DNA from: Acidobacteriota bacterium
GTDB taxonomy: Bacteria > Acidobacteriota > Blastocatellia > Pyrinomonadales > Pyrinomonadaceae
Direction: 5' to 3'
Length of the DNA stretch: 54,022 nucleotides
NCBI GenBank assembly: GCA_003222895.1
Contig: QHXI01000077.1
Coordinates: forward strand, 1-54,022
The notes below the pieces were generated by a model. The model searched no databases. It was not told where the DNA came from and saw only the letters and a program-made list of their open reading frames with translations. Every line of letters starts with the position of its first letter. Position 1 is the first letter of the stretch. Of this stretch, positions 42,807 through 51,322 are shown piece after piece. The position numbers and the translations under genes are program-made.

Positions 42807-43790
42807 AATGGTCGCTGGATCAAACAATACACACCGCACCGTAACCGTCTCGCCAACCGGATACAACGGGATCTCGCCTTTCTTACAGCGCGGCATCCGA
42901 TAAGGACATCGCGGCTCGAAGTGACAGCCGGGCGGCAATGCTGTAGTTCTTGGCACAGTGCCTTCGATCGTTTGCAGGCGTTCCGCTTTCACCACATCTT
43001 TCTTTGTTAGCTTGGGCACCGAACGCAATAGGCCTTCCGTGTATGGATGTTTCGGCCTCGCGAACAATTCATTGACCGGCGACTCTTCAACGATCTTTCC
43101 GGTGTACATTACTGCGACTCGATCTGCGACCTCCGCCACGACTCCGAGATCGTGGGTAATCAAAAGCACGGCCAGCTCCCGCGTCTTTCTTAAGTTGTCG
43201 AGTAGTTCGAGAATTTGCGCCTGAATCGTGACGTCCAGCGCCGTCGTTGGTTCATCGGCGATCAAAAGTTTCGGGTCACAAGCCAGGGCCATCGCGATCA
43301 TCACGCGCTGTCGCATGCCGCCTGAAAGTTGATGCGGATAATCATTCGCGCGCAGTTCCGTATCGGGAATCGAGACTTCGCGCATCCCATCTACCGCGGC
43401 TTTGCGCGCAGCTTTCCGCGAAAGCTTGCGATGCAGACGCAACGCTTCGGCGATCTGTTCGCCGACCGTGAACACGGGATTCAGTGACGTCATCGGATCC
43501 TGAAAAATCATCGCGACGTCGTTGCCGCGCACTCCGCGCATCTCGGCATTCGCCAGCTTAAGCAAATCGCGGCCGGCGAAAAGAATTTCGCCGCTCACGA
43601 TTTTCCCCGGCGGCGCCACCAGACGCATGATCGAAAGCGCCGTGATCGATTTGCCGCAACCACTCTCGCCGACCAGGCCGAGCAATTCGCCGCGATCGAG
43701 ATAAAAATTTACGCCGTCAACCGCGCGCACCAATCCTTCGCGTGTTTGAAAATGCGTACGCAGATTTCTTACTTCAAGTAGATGCGACAT
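42741..43790 (-). CDS. oppD: oligopeptide/dipeptide ABC transporter ATP-binding protein (OppD/DppD type)
   Basis: The 349-residue ATPase has Walker [59 protein letters not shown] and LITHDLGVV. The C-terminal extension has [14 protein letters not shown]. It forms the ATPase pair of a peptide importer with OppF. The final segment [15 protein letters not shown] is encoded by one arm of the inverted repeat at 42777-42806, an addition relative to ordinary OppD tails. Confidence 0.88.
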   Translation of the reverse strand: MSHLLEVRNLRTHFQTREGLVRAVDGVNFYLDRGELLGLVGESGCGKSITALSIMRLVAPPGKIVSGEILFAGRDLLKLANAEMRGVRGNDVAMIFQDPMTSLNPVFTVGEQIAEALRLHRKLSRKAARKAAVDGMREVSIPDTELRANDYPHQLSGGMRQRVMIAMALACDPKLLIADEPTTALDVTIQAQILELLDNLRKTRELAVLLITHDLGVVAEVADRVAVMYTGKIVEESPVNELFARPKHPYTEGLLRSVPKLTKKDVVKAERLQTIEGTVPRTTALPPGCHFEPRCPYRMPRCKKGEIPLYPVGETVTVRCVLFDPATIAAMPQHSAERFRLSDANENES

Positions 43791-43806
43791 TGATGATTCA
43801 CAGGTG

Positions 43807-43871
43807 TCAGAGTACCGACTTCAGTCGGGCCTTTCTTGCGAAGTAAATACCCAACTGAAGTTGGTACTCTA
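43807..43871. repeat. dispersed repeat E, inverted pair
   Basis: GAGTACCGACTTCAGTCGGG (43810-43829) is mirrored by CCCAACTGAAGTTGGTACTC (43850-43869), and each arm is itself palindromic (CCGACTTCAGTCGG). It sits between the divergent oppD and TPR genes. A second copy is cut by the right window edge. Confidence 0.75.
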
Positions 43872-43972
43872 ACGTCGTCATACAAAGGCAAGTTACTGCG
43901 TTGACAGTATTCTGAAACAGGTCATAGACTGACGCTGTCTTCCGGCAATCCCCGCAATCACCTGAGGTCATT

Positions 43973-45220
43973 ATGTTCAATTCCGCCTTAATCGCAAAAA
44001 GATTCACCCGCGCTTTTGCGTTCGCATGCGTAGCCATAATCGCTTTTGCCTCGACCGTCGCAGCGCAAGCGCAGGATCCCGCCGCGCGTCAGCACGCGAT
44101 CGACGTTTACGAATCGCAGAACATGGTTGCAGCTTTGCCACTGTTGGAAAAAGTTGCGGTCGCTTATCCCAACGATCCGGCGATTCTTTCGCGTCTCGGG
44201 TTTTCGCTCTACGCGATTTCGATCGACCAAAAGGACGTGGCCGCACGCCAGAAGATGCGCGATCGGGCGCGCGCAGTGCTGCTGAAATCGCAATCGGTCG
44301 GCGATGACAGCAATCTGACTAAGATGGCGCTCGATGGTTTGTCGGCCCCGGACGCTAGCCAGGTTCCGTTCTCACAAATCCAAGCCGCGGAAGCTGCGAT
44401 CCGTGAAGGCGAGGCCGCGTTCGTACGCGGCGACATGGACAAGGCGATCAACGCTTACAAGCGCGCGCTCGAATCCGATCCGAATCTTTATGACGCTGCG
44501 CTTTACGCCGGAGATGCTGAATTCAAAAAGGGATACACCTCGACCGATCCCCAATTTCGAAACGATCACTTCAACGCGGCCGGAGTCTGGTTTGCGAAAG
44601 CAATCTCCATCAATCCTAATCGCGAAACCGCGTATCGCTATTGGGGCGACGCGTTGACTGCTCAGGGCAAATCGACCGAAGCATGCGAAAAATTCGTCGA
44701 GGCCATCATCGCCGAGCCTTACAATCGTAGTCCGTACGTCGGTCTTCAGCAGTGGGCGCAGGCGCACAAAATTCCCGTGGGCCATCCGCGCATCGTGCCG
44801 CCGAATTCAACCACGTCGCAGGGACAAACGACGACGCTCAATATCGATCCGCGCACGCTGAACAGCACCGACGGATCGAATAACTGGTTGATGTACGACT
44901 TGACGCGGATGGCCTGGCAGAAGGGCGATTTCTTCAAAAATTATCCGAATGAAAAAGAATACCGGCACAGTCTGAAAGAAGAAGCCGCGGCTTTGCGCAT
45001 GGTCGCCGAAGCCGCGTCGAAGGATTTAAAGTCGGGAAAAGTAAAAGCGCTGGAAGCTTCGCTGGATTCGCTGGTTCAACTAAACGACGCAGGTTTGTTA
45101 GAAGCGTTCATCTTATTCGCGCGACCCGATCCGGGAATCGCGCGCGACTATCCGGCATATCGCGCAGCCAATCGCGACAAGTTGAAGCGATATTGGTTGG
45201 AAGTTGCGATCATCAGATGA
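43973..45220 (+). CDS. secreted TPR-containing protein
   Basis: The 415-residue protein has a signal peptide (about 1-33, ending STVAAQAQ) and TPR-like helical pairs. These include AIDVYESQNMVAALPLLEKV near the start and GEAAFVRGDMDKAINAYKRAL (about 145-165, given as GEAAFVRGDMD and KAINAYKRAL) followed by NPNRETAYRYWGDALTAQGK. A Gly/Thr/Ser linker comes before a C-terminal helical domain (NWLMYDLTRMAWQKGDFF). It probably acts as a periplasmic scaffold; the partner is unknown. GAGGTC upstream of ATG 43973 is the likely ribosome site. Confidence 0.72.
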   Translation: MFNSALIAKRFTRAFAFACVAIIAFASTVAAQAQDPAARQHAIDVYESQNMVAALPLLEKVAVAYPNDPAILSRLGFSLYAISIDQKDVAARQKMRDRARAVLLKSQSVGDDSNLTKMALDGLSAPDASQVPFSQIQAAEAAIREGEAAFVRGDMDKAINAYKRALESDPNLYDAALYAGDAEFKKGYTSTDPQFRNDHFNAAGVWFAKAISINPNRETAYRYWGDALTAQGKSTEACEKFVEAIIAEPYNRSPYVGLQQWAQAHKIPVGHPRIVPPNSTTSQGQTTTLNIDPRTLNSTDGSNNWLMYDLTRMAWQKGDFFKNYPNEKEYRHSLKEEAAALRMVAEAASKDLKSGKVKALEASLDSLVQLNDAGLLEAFILFARPDPGIARDYPAYRAANRDKLKRYWLEVAIIR

Positions 45221-45720
45221 GGTAGCGCCAATTGTTAATTTGCGTCCCAGCCTTCTCGATCTCTAACATAATTCCATGGTAAATCGTCCCACGTTTTGAC
45301 GATCTTTCCTTTACCGGATTTTCTAGGATCAGATCTGAAGTTGGAAAGAGTTGTGCTTAGCCGCGTTAACGCGGCTTTCCCGTAGGGCTATTAGACTGGG
45401 CGTTTTACGCCCGGAGTTAATGGCGCACGGAAATTCCTAAGCCCGTTTTAACGGGCTTATGTCAGGGGCTTTAGCCGTGATGCTGAAGCTATTGATGAAA
45501 AGCACGCTGGAAGCGCGCTAACGTTTGGCATATTCGGTTGAGCCCCAGCACTAAAAGTGCTGGTCTATGAAGCCTGCGGGCAAGCCGTCTGAAGACGGCT
45601 ATATGGCTGAATGTGCGGAAGGCTCCGTCGATAGATAGATTTGTAACCAAGTCGATCTTGAGTGGGGTTCGTTTCACAGATCGTTTACCGCACACAGCCA
45701 GCGCAAGATATCATCTTGCG
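45221..45720. repeat. 500-bp spacer with five different perfect or near-perfect palindromes
   Basis: The palindromes are AGCCGCGTTAACGCGGCT (45359-45376), GGGCGTTTTACGCCC (45398-45412), AAGCCCGTTTTAACGGGCTT (45439-45458), CCAGCACTAAAAGTGCTGG (45545-45563) and AGCCGTCTGAAGACGGCT (45583-45600). The stem sequences all differ. The first 30 bp (GTAGCGCCAATTGTTAATTT) resemble repeat K at 51254. No gene was seen. The spacer separates convergent genes. Confidence 0.75.
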
Positions 45721-47418
45721 CTACTTCGTCTTCTTCGGCAGCTTATCGTCGCGCATCGCGGTGTTATAAACGAATGCAGCCATGATCGTTGCGGCTTGCT
45801 TCATGTCATCGGCCTGGACGCGATAGAACACGTCCATGTTCGAATGGTGCGTGCGCGTGTCATATTCAATCTCGTCCTGGATGAATTGAAATCCCGGCAA
45901 GCCAATGCCGTCGAAAGAAAGGTGATCCGTTCCGCCGGTGTTTGAAAGGGAAAGCGTCTCGGCCCCGAGATCGCGGAATGGCGCGAGCCATTGCCGGAAC
46001 AATCCGGCGACATTGTCATTGCCCTGCAAATAAACGCCGCGAATCTTTCCGGTGCCGTTATCGAGATTGAAATAGCCCGCGAGCCTGTCGTACTCGGGAC
46101 CCTTCACTAGCACTGGCGCCGGAGGCGTCGCCGTATTTCCATCACCGCCGCCTGGCATACCCGCCGCTGCCGGTGTTTCCATTTTGCCGAGGTGCTGCGC
46201 GACGTAAGCACGCGAACCGAGCAGACCCTCTTCTTCACCGGTCCACAACGCGATGCGAATCGTGCGCTTCGGCTTCAACCCAAGTGTTTGAATTATGCGG
46301 ACGGCTTCCATGCCAACTGCCACGCCCGCGCCGTTGTCGGTCGCGCCGGTGCCCGAATGCCACGAGTCCATGTGACCGCCAAGCATCACGATCTCATCTT
46401 TCAAACTCGGATCGCTTCCCGGAATTTCCGCGACTGTGTTGTAGCCGTTCAAATCTTGATCTTGATAATCGATCGCGAGGTTCACTTCCATCTTCACCTT
46501 TTCGCCGGCTTGGATCATGCGCACGATGCGATTGTAATGCTCGACCGCGACGACCATTTGCGGAACCATTTTGGCGCCTTTGTCCCACGCGTTGATGCGA
46601 CGCGGAGCATTCGGTCCGCCGCCTCCGGGTCCGAAAGCATTCGGATTGAAGGCCTGAGGCACGGTCGCTGACTGCACGAAGATCGTTCCGCCATCGCCGC
46701 GGCTTGAATCAACCAGCATGGCTGCGCCTTCATCGAGAAAGAATTGATTCTTCTTTGCGTTGAATTGCTGCAACGCGATGAAGTCCGCGTTACGATTGCC
46801 GCCGCCGAATCCTCCGCGGCCTGCGGATCGCGGCATCGGCGAGTTCGCCAGCGCCAGCAAATTCTTTTCGTCGCGACGTGTGCCCTGGGTTTCGAAATGC
46901 GCTTTGACTTCGCGCATCAGCTGCGTCAAAACGATTTTGCCTTTCAGTTGTCCTTTGAAACGCGCCATGTCGGCTTCGTCTTTCGCGTCAAAGTAAACGA
47001 TGTCCGCGGTAATTGGACCATTCGTTCCCGGCGACCAGGCTTTCGGATAAGCGATCAAAGGAAAGTCCTGCGGATCCGTGACCTGCGCGCTGAATCTCTT
47101 CAAAGACCAACCACGACCGAATGGCCAGGGCTCGAGATGGGCGTTCTGCAGTCCCCATTTCATCATCGTGTCGCGCGTCCACTCGCACGCGCGCTTCATG
47201 TTCGGCGACGCGGTTAGGCGCGGTCCAATCACGTCGCTTAAGTACGAAAGCGTCTGCATGACTTGCGATCGATTCAATCCTTCATCGCGAATCTTCGCGA
47301 TTGGATCGTTCGGATCGAGTTGCGGCTGTTGCGGTCCCTGCGGCTGCTGCGCGAGCGCGACCGTCGGCGCGAGCAGGGCAAAAAGCAGAACTAAGGCGGC
47401 GAATTGGCGTCGAATCAT
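45721..47418 (-). CDS. secreted M28-family zinc aminopeptidase
   Basis: The 565-residue protein has a signal peptide ([20 protein letters not shown], cleavage near ALAQQ) and an AGGAGT ribosome site before ATG 47418. The M28 metal-site motifs are present: [19 protein letters not shown] (about 346-364), [11 protein letters not shown] (about 393-403), YFNLDNG, GGTDH and a late THHSNMD. A PA-like insertion lies between. The family releases N-terminal residues from peptides outside the cytoplasm. Two Gly/Pro-rich loops ([18 protein letters not shown]) are unusual but common in this group. It may work with the OppDF importer on extracellular peptides. Confidence 0.88.
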   Translation of the reverse strand: MIRRQFAALVLLFALLAPTVALAQQPQGPQQPQLDPNDPIAKIRDEGLNRSQVMQTLSYLSDVIGPRLTASPNMKRACEWTRDTMMKWGLQNAHLEPWPFGRGWSLKRFSAQVTDPQDFPLIAYPKAWSPGTNGPITADIVYFDAKDEADMARFKGQLKGKIVLTQLMREVKAHFETQGTRRDEKNLLALANSPMPRSAGRGGFGGGNRNADFIALQQFNAKKNQFFLDEGAAMLVDSSRGDGGTIFVQSATVPQAFNPNAFGPGGGGPNAPRRINAWDKGAKMVPQMVVAVEHYNRIVRMIQAGEKVKMEVNLAIDYQDQDLNGYNTVAEIPGSDPSLKDEIVMLGGHMDSWHSGTGATDNGAGVAVGMEAVRIIQTLGLKPKRTIRIALWTGEEEGLLGSRAYVAQHLGKMETPAAAGMPGGGDGNTATPPAPVLVKGPEYDRLAGYFNLDNGTGKIRGVYLQGNDNVAGLFRQWLAPFRDLGAETLSLSNTGGTDHLSFDGIGLPGFQFIQDEIEYDTRTHHSNMDVFYRVQADDMKQAATIMAAFVYNTAMRDDKLPKKTK

Positions 47419-47546
47419 AGTTGGACTCCTGTGCAGGAATTGACTTCGGTTGTTGGTTCAATTGCCTTCGAAACAAAGGCGGCGAACGTTTGACTGAATT
47501 GACGTTGCTTATACTCGGAAAGTTACAAAGATTCAAGCACCGCGTT

Positions 47547-47654
47547 GTACTTGGTTCTTAGTACTTTGTTCTTTGACCTCTCGCGTAAAGGATTCGTTAG
47601 ATGGCGAAGCTTTCAGTGAGCAAGGCAAAGTACAAAGCACAAAGTACAAAGCAC
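47547..47654. repeat. inverted repeat H (CAAAGTACAAAGCAC type) upstream of hisS
   Basis: GTACTTGGTTCTTAGTACTT...TGTTCTTTG (47547-47576) faces GCAAAGTACAAAGCACAAAG...TACAAAGCAC (47625-47654). The right arm is itself a tandem repeat. It ends 28 bp before the hisS start and may affect its leader. Confidence 0.65.
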
Positions 47655-47682
47655 GTCTTTTGTCTGTTATCATTTCGCGCTA

Positions 47683-49140
47683 ATGGCTTCGGCAAAGACT
47701 CAACCTGCGCGCGGCATGCGCGACTTTCTGCCCGCTGACGTGCGCAAACGCGAATACGTTATCGGCGTCATCAAGTCAGTCTACGAGCGCTACGGTTTCG
47801 AGCCGCTGGAAACTCCCGCCGTCGAAAACATCGAGACGTTGATGGGCAAGTACGGTGAAGAAGGCAATCAGCTCATCTTCAAAATCCTGAAACGCGGCGA
47901 GCATGAAAAGACCGGCGAAGCCGATCTCGCGCTGCGTTACGATCTGACCGTGCCGCTCGCGCGCGTCGTCGCGCAATATCAAAATGAGCTGCCAAAGTTT
48001 TTCAAGCGCTATCAGATTCAGCCGGTCTGGCGCGCCGATCGTCCTGCGCGAGGTAGGTTTCGCGAGTTCTATCAATGCGACGTCGATGTGCTCGGATCGA
48101 AGTCTATGGTGGTTGAAGCCGAGTTGATCGCGGCAGCGAGTGATGCACTGGTCGCGCTGGGGTTCAATGACTTCACGATTCGGGTTAATCATCGGCAGGT
48201 TTTGACGGGCATGCTTGATCAAGCGGGCGTGCCACGCGACAAACATAACGATGCGGTGATTGCGCTCGACAAAATGGACAAGGCCGGGCCCGAAGGCGTG
48301 GCGAAAGAATTGAGTGAGCGCGGGATCGTTGATGAATCTGCGGTGAAGTTGATGCGATTCTTTGAGGGTCTCGCCGGTGTTCAAAAGGCGCTTGACCTGG
48401 TTGATTTGAAGGAGGCGAGTGATGGTCGTCTAGCTTATAACGCCGATGTTCTTGGCCGTTTGGTCGAATTCATCGGCGCGCACGAAATTGGCGCCAGCGG
48501 CGTCGACGATCTTCGCCAGATTCTCCAATTCGCGAAAGCCAGCGGAGCCGATCAGCGAATCAAACTCGATCCGACGCTGGCGCGCGGGCTCGCTTATTAC
48601 ACCGGCGCGATTATTGAAATCAACGTTAAGGATCTCGCCGGTAGCCTCGGCGGCGGCGGTCGCTACGACAATCTCGTCGGCATGTTTCTCGGTCGTGATG
48701 TGCCCGCGTGCGGGTTCTCGCTGGGACTTGAACGAATCATTGTGGTTATGAGCGAGCGAGAAATGTTTCCAGCCGCGCTCGTGTCGTCGCCAGCGGACGT
48801 GATGGTCACGATTTGGAATGAAGATTCGATTGGCGAATCGATTGTCCTCGCCAGCGAATTGCGAAGTAGGGGCTTTCGCGTCGATGTCTATCCTGAAGCT
48901 GACAAGATGGGCAAACAATTCAAGTATGCTTCGTCGCGCGATATTCCATTCGTCGCGATTATCGGTGACGACGAACGCGCGCGCGGCGAAGTTGCGATTA
49001 AAAATATGCGCAGCGGTGAGCAACGGAGTGTCAGTCGCAACAACGTCTCAGAATTGATTGACGGTGTGGATCTGCGCGCGCGGGTTGCAGATATGAGACA
49101 AGTCGGCGAAGCCGACGACAGCATAAAGCCTGGGGCGTAA
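47683..49140 (+). CDS. hisS: histidyl-tRNA synthetase
   Basis: The 485-residue class II synthetase begins with RGMRDFLPAD and carries motif 2 (FYQCDVDVLG region, preceded by PVWRADRPARGRFREF) and the histidine-binding ARGLAYYTGAI (HisA-type motif). GGGGRYDNLVGMF and motif 3 (CGFSLGLERII) follow, with a C-terminal anticodon-binding domain from about 390. It charges tRNA-His in the cytoplasm. No ribosome site is clear before ATG 47683. The last dozen residues (VGEADDSIKPGA) and TAA stop are encoded by dispersed repeat C, an addition beyond the normal end. Confidence 0.93.
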   Translation: MASAKTQPARGMRDFLPADVRKREYVIGVIKSVYERYGFEPLETPAVENIETLMGKYGEEGNQLIFKILKRGEHEKTGEADLALRYDLTVPLARVVAQYQNELPKFFKRYQIQPVWRADRPARGRFREFYQCDVDVLGSKSMVVEAELIAAASDALVALGFNDFTIRVNHRQVLTGMLDQAGVPRDKHNDAVIALDKMDKAGPEGVAKELSERGIVDESAVKLMRFFEGLAGVQKALDLVDLKEASDGRLAYNADVLGRLVEFIGAHEIGASGVDDLRQILQFAKASGADQRIKLDPTLARGLAYYTGAIIEINVKDLAGSLGGGGRYDNLVGMFLGRDVPACGFSLGLERIIVVMSEREMFPAALVSSPADVMVTIWNEDSIGESIVLASELRSRGFRVDVYPEADKMGKQFKYASSRDIPFVAIIGDDERARGEVAIKNMRSGEQRSVSRNNVSELIDGVDLRARVADMRQVGEADDSIKPGA

Positions 49141-49148
49141 GCCCCAGG
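49108..49148. repeat. dispersed repeat C at the end of hisS
   Basis: CGGCGAAGCCGACGACAGCA...TAAAGCCTGGGGCGTAAGCC...CCAGG overlaps the last 33 bp of hisS. It is inverted relative to 49404-49450. Confidence 0.75.
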
Positions 49149-49212
49149 TAACCGATGGAAGTGGAAACCAAGCTCGCGAAGCGAGCGACCTGAATCGGCG
49201 TCAGAGTAGGCG

Positions 49213-49357
49213 GTGTCAGAACCAGGAGCGGTAGCGGCCGGATCAAGAGTTTAGCCTGACGATAAATGCTAACTTTAATCATCAAGCAGGATCATCGTCC
49301 ACTCGACCTGCCAGGTTGAATATTTGATCCCGTCGCTATCGCTCCGGGTAGTGACAC
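49213..49357. repeat. dispersed repeat B, inverted pair
   Basis: GTGTCAGAACCAGGAGCGGT...AGCGGCCGGATCAAG (49213-49247) is mirrored by TGATCCCGTCGCTATCGCTC...CGGGTAGTGACAC (49325-49357). It is nested between two repeat C copies in the 321-bp spacer 49141-49461, where no gene was seen. Confidence 0.75.
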
Positions 49358-49403
49358 GCTGTCGCCCGCGTTGCGGGCTGCGATTGTTAGTTAATTGACC
49401 AAC

Positions 49404-49450
49404 CCTGGGGCTTACGCCCCAGGCTTTATGCTGTCACCGGCTTCGCCGGT
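49404..49450. repeat. dispersed repeat C upstream of the DinB-like gene
   Basis: CCTGGGGCTTACGCCCCAGG (49404-49423) continues as CTTTATGCTGTCACCGGCTT...CGCCGG to 12 bp before the DinB-like ATG. Confidence 0.75.
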
Positions 49451-49461
49451 TTTGAATTACG

Positions 49462-50013
49462 ATGAATAACGATCAACCAATCGGCCAACATTATCTCGAC
49501 GATGCGCTGAAAACGTTTCGCTATTACAAGACGCTCGCGGAACGCGCCTTCGCGCAACTCGGCGATGAAGATTTCTTTCGCACGATCGACGACGAATCAA
49601 ACAGCATCGCCGTTAACATAAAGCACATGGCCGGCAACATGCTCTCGCGCTGGACCGATTTTTTCATGAGCGACGGCGAGAAGCCCGACCGCAATCGCGA
49701 CCTCGAATTTGTCACCCTTCCCGGAACGACCAAAGATGAAATGCTCGCATATTGGGAAAAAGGTTGGCGGGTCACCTTCGAGGCAATCAATCCATTAACG
49801 CCTGACGATCTGATGCGCACAATCAGAATCCGAGGCCAGGATCACACAGTCATCCAGGCAATCAATCGCCAGCTGACGCACTATGCTTATCATACTGGCC
49901 AGATCGTCTATCTCGCGAAGCATTTCAAATCGAGCGATTGGCAATCTTTGAGTGTGCCCAAGAATAAATCGGCTGAAGCAAGTGTCAGAAGCTCGCGCAT
50001 CAGCAAGGGCTAG
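49462..50013 (+). CDS. DinB/DUF1572-family protein
   Basis: The 183-residue protein has the layout of DinB-superfamily four-helix proteins: AVNIKHMAGNMLSRWTDF with the first His (about residue 55), a middle helix EMLAYWEKGWRVTFEAI, and QLTHYAYHTGQIVYLAKHF with later His residues that could complete a metal site. DUF1572 is my best match. The function is unknown; related proteins are thiol- or metal-dependent transferases. Its last ten residues (SVRSSRISKG) and stop are dispersed repeat J. Confidence 0.75.
   Translation: MNNDQPIGQHYLDDALKTFRYYKTLAERAFAQLGDEDFFRTIDDESNSIAVNIKHMAGNMLSRWTDFFMSDGEKPDRNRDLEFVTLPGTTKDEMLAYWEKGWRVTFEAINPLTPDDLMRTIRIRGQDHTVIQAINRQLTHYAYHTGQIVYLAKHFKSSDWQSLSVPKNKSAEASVRSSRISKG
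49982..50010 (+). repeat. dispersed repeat J at the end of the DinB-like gene
   Basis: GTGTCAGAAGCTCGCGCATC...AGCAAGGGC overlaps the last codons of the DinB-like gene, and the stop TAG follows directly. Confidence 0.65.
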
Positions 50014-50064
50014 TTCTGATCCTTGATGGTCGGACTCACATACGCGCTCCCTGGGAGAAAAAAT

Positions 50065-50427
50065 ATGTTTCTTGGTTTACGAACTGCAATCTATCACGTT
50101 GATGACATCGAGAGAGGGAAGAACTGGTACAGCCAAGTGCTTGGCTTCGCTCCGTACTTCGACCAGCCTTTTTATGTTGGCTTCAACGTCGGCGGATACG
50201 AACTAGGTTTGCAGCCGGCCGAATCCAGCGGCCAAAAAGCCGATGGCGCGGTCGCTTATTGGGGCGTAGAAAACGCGGACGCTGCAGTTCAGCGGCTAAT
50301 CGAAAACGGCGCCACCATCCATGAAGCAGTGCAGGATGTGGGCGAAGGAATCAAAGTAGCGACGGTCAAAGATCCGTTTGGAAACGTGATCGGCATAATC
50401 GAGAATCCTGATTTCAAATTGCCGTAA
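50065..50427 (+). CDS. VOC-family (glyoxalase/bleomycin-resistance fold) protein 1
   Basis: ATG 50065 follows GGGAG and is preferred over the upstream ATG in the same frame. The product has 120 residues. The VOC pattern is clear: LRTAIYHVDDIERGKNWYSQVLG at the start (as LRTAIYHVDDIERG and KNWYSQVLG) and KDPFGNVIGIIENPDF at the end. Such small proteins are usually metal-dependent lyases, isomerases or dioxygenase-like enzymes. The substrate is unknown. Its stop overlaps the next start by one base (TAATG), so the two are translated together. Confidence 0.82.
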   Translation: MFLGLRTAIYHVDDIERGKNWYSQVLGFAPYFDQPFYVGFNVGGYELGLQPAESSGQKADGAVAYWGVENADAAVQRLIENGATIHEAVQDVGEGIKVATVKDPFGNVIGIIENPDFKLP

Positions 50428-50792
50428 TGGTCATCGCCCTGAATCATGTAAACGTTACCGTTTCTGCTGCGCAGGAAGTTGCCGCCAAACATTTTTACGG
50501 TTCAGTGCTGGGCTTGAAGCAAGTTCCAAAGCCCGCAGCTTCACGTCAGAGTGGCGCGTGGTATCAAATCGGCGAGAACCAATTGCATCTGTCCGTTGAA
50601 GACGAGCTGCGCGGTCCGTCGAGTTCGCGTCACATCTGTTTCGCCGTTTCGGACCTGGCGGAAACTGAGAAGAGATTTTGTGAAGCGGGCGTGGAAATCA
50701 TTCCTGACCCGCGACCCGTTCCAGGTTCGCCGAGATTCTATGTGCGCGATCCGGGCGGGAATCAATTGGAGATTGTGCAGTCGTCTCTCTAA
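50427..50792 (+). CDS. VOC-family protein 2
   Basis: The 121-residue protein reads ALNHVNVTVSAAQEVAAKHFYGSVLGL (ALNHVNVTVSAAQ, AAKHFYGSVLGL), HLSVED, SSRHICFAVSDLAETEKRFCEAG and FYVRDPGGNQLEIVQ. The His and Glu positions of the VOC metal site are in place. It overlaps VOC protein 1 by one base, suggesting that the pair work together, perhaps as a heterodimer or on successive intermediates. Confidence 0.82.
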   Translation: MVIALNHVNVTVSAAQEVAAKHFYGSVLGLKQVPKPAASRQSGAWYQIGENQLHLSVEDELRGPSSSRHICFAVSDLAETEKRFCEAGVEIIPDPRPVPGSPRFYVRDPGGNQLEIVQSSL

Positions 50793-50858
50793 TTTGCTTT
50801 TCTCTGTAGCCCCAATGTTTAGATTAGTTTTGATTACAGAGGGCACAGAGCAGATCAT

Positions 50859-51257
50859 ATGAGCTTCACTTTCATCAATCCTGAAGCGCTCGGCGCGCCG
50901 AATGGCTACTCGAATGGTGTGCTGAGCGACGCCGGTGGGCGATTGCTGTTCGTCGCCGGTCAAATCGCGTGGGATAAAAATCAAAAAATAATCAGTGACG
51001 ATCTTGTCGAGCAATTCGATCGCGCCCTGGCGAATGTCATCACCGTGGTCACTGAAGCCGGGGGCGCATCTGAGCAGATCGCGCGGCTAGTTCTCTATGT
51101 CACCGACAAGAACGAATATCGAGCGCGCATGAAAGAGATCGGCGAGTGCTATCGCGCGCGCATGGGCAAACACTTTCCGGCGATGGTGCTCGTGAAAGTA
51201 GCGGGTTTGTTAGAGGATCGCGCGAAGATTGAGATCGAAGGCGTAGCGGTGCTGTAG
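50859..51257 (+). CDS. RidA/YjgF-family protein
   Basis: The 132-residue protein shows the family pattern YSNGVLSDAGGRLLFVAGQIAWD (in parts YSNGVLSDAGG and RLLFVAGQIAWD), VEQFDRALANVITVVTEAGG, VLYVTDKNEY and FPAMVLVKVAGLLEDRAKIEIE. RidA proteins hydrolyse reactive enamine/imine intermediates. The Arg before the final acidic stretch (EDRAKIEIE) is in the position of the family's key Arg. Together with the next genes it suggests breakdown of an amino-bearing acid via CoA esters. The stop TAG is the beginning of repeat K. Confidence 0.85.
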   Translation: MSFTFINPEALGAPNGYSNGVLSDAGGRLLFVAGQIAWDKNQKIISDDLVEQFDRALANVITVVTEAGGASEQIARLVLYVTDKNEYRARMKEIGECYRARMGKHFPAMVLVKVAGLLEDRAKIEIEGVAVL

Positions 51258-51318
51258 CGCAAGTTGTTAACTTGCGAGCGCTTGATTACTCGATTACGCA
51301 AATTAACGATTTGCGCCA
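51254..51318. repeat. dispersed repeat K, inverted pair
   Basis: GTAGCGCAAGTTGTTAACTT...GCG (51254-51276) faces CGCAAATTAACGATTTGCGC...CA (51297-51318). It starts with the RidA stop codon and ends five bases before the enoyl-CoA hydratase ATG. A partial copy begins near 45223. Confidence 0.65.
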
Positions 51319-51322
51319 CATC

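Noticed and set aside
45359-45600. CRISPR array
   Set aside because: The palindromes differ in sequence from one another and are irregularly spaced; a CRISPR array needs near-identical repeats. No cas genes are present.
47419-47682. T-box or histidine-responsive leader upstream of hisS
   Set aside because: No T-box core sequence or His codon run was found. The region holds a CAAAGTAC-type inverted repeat.
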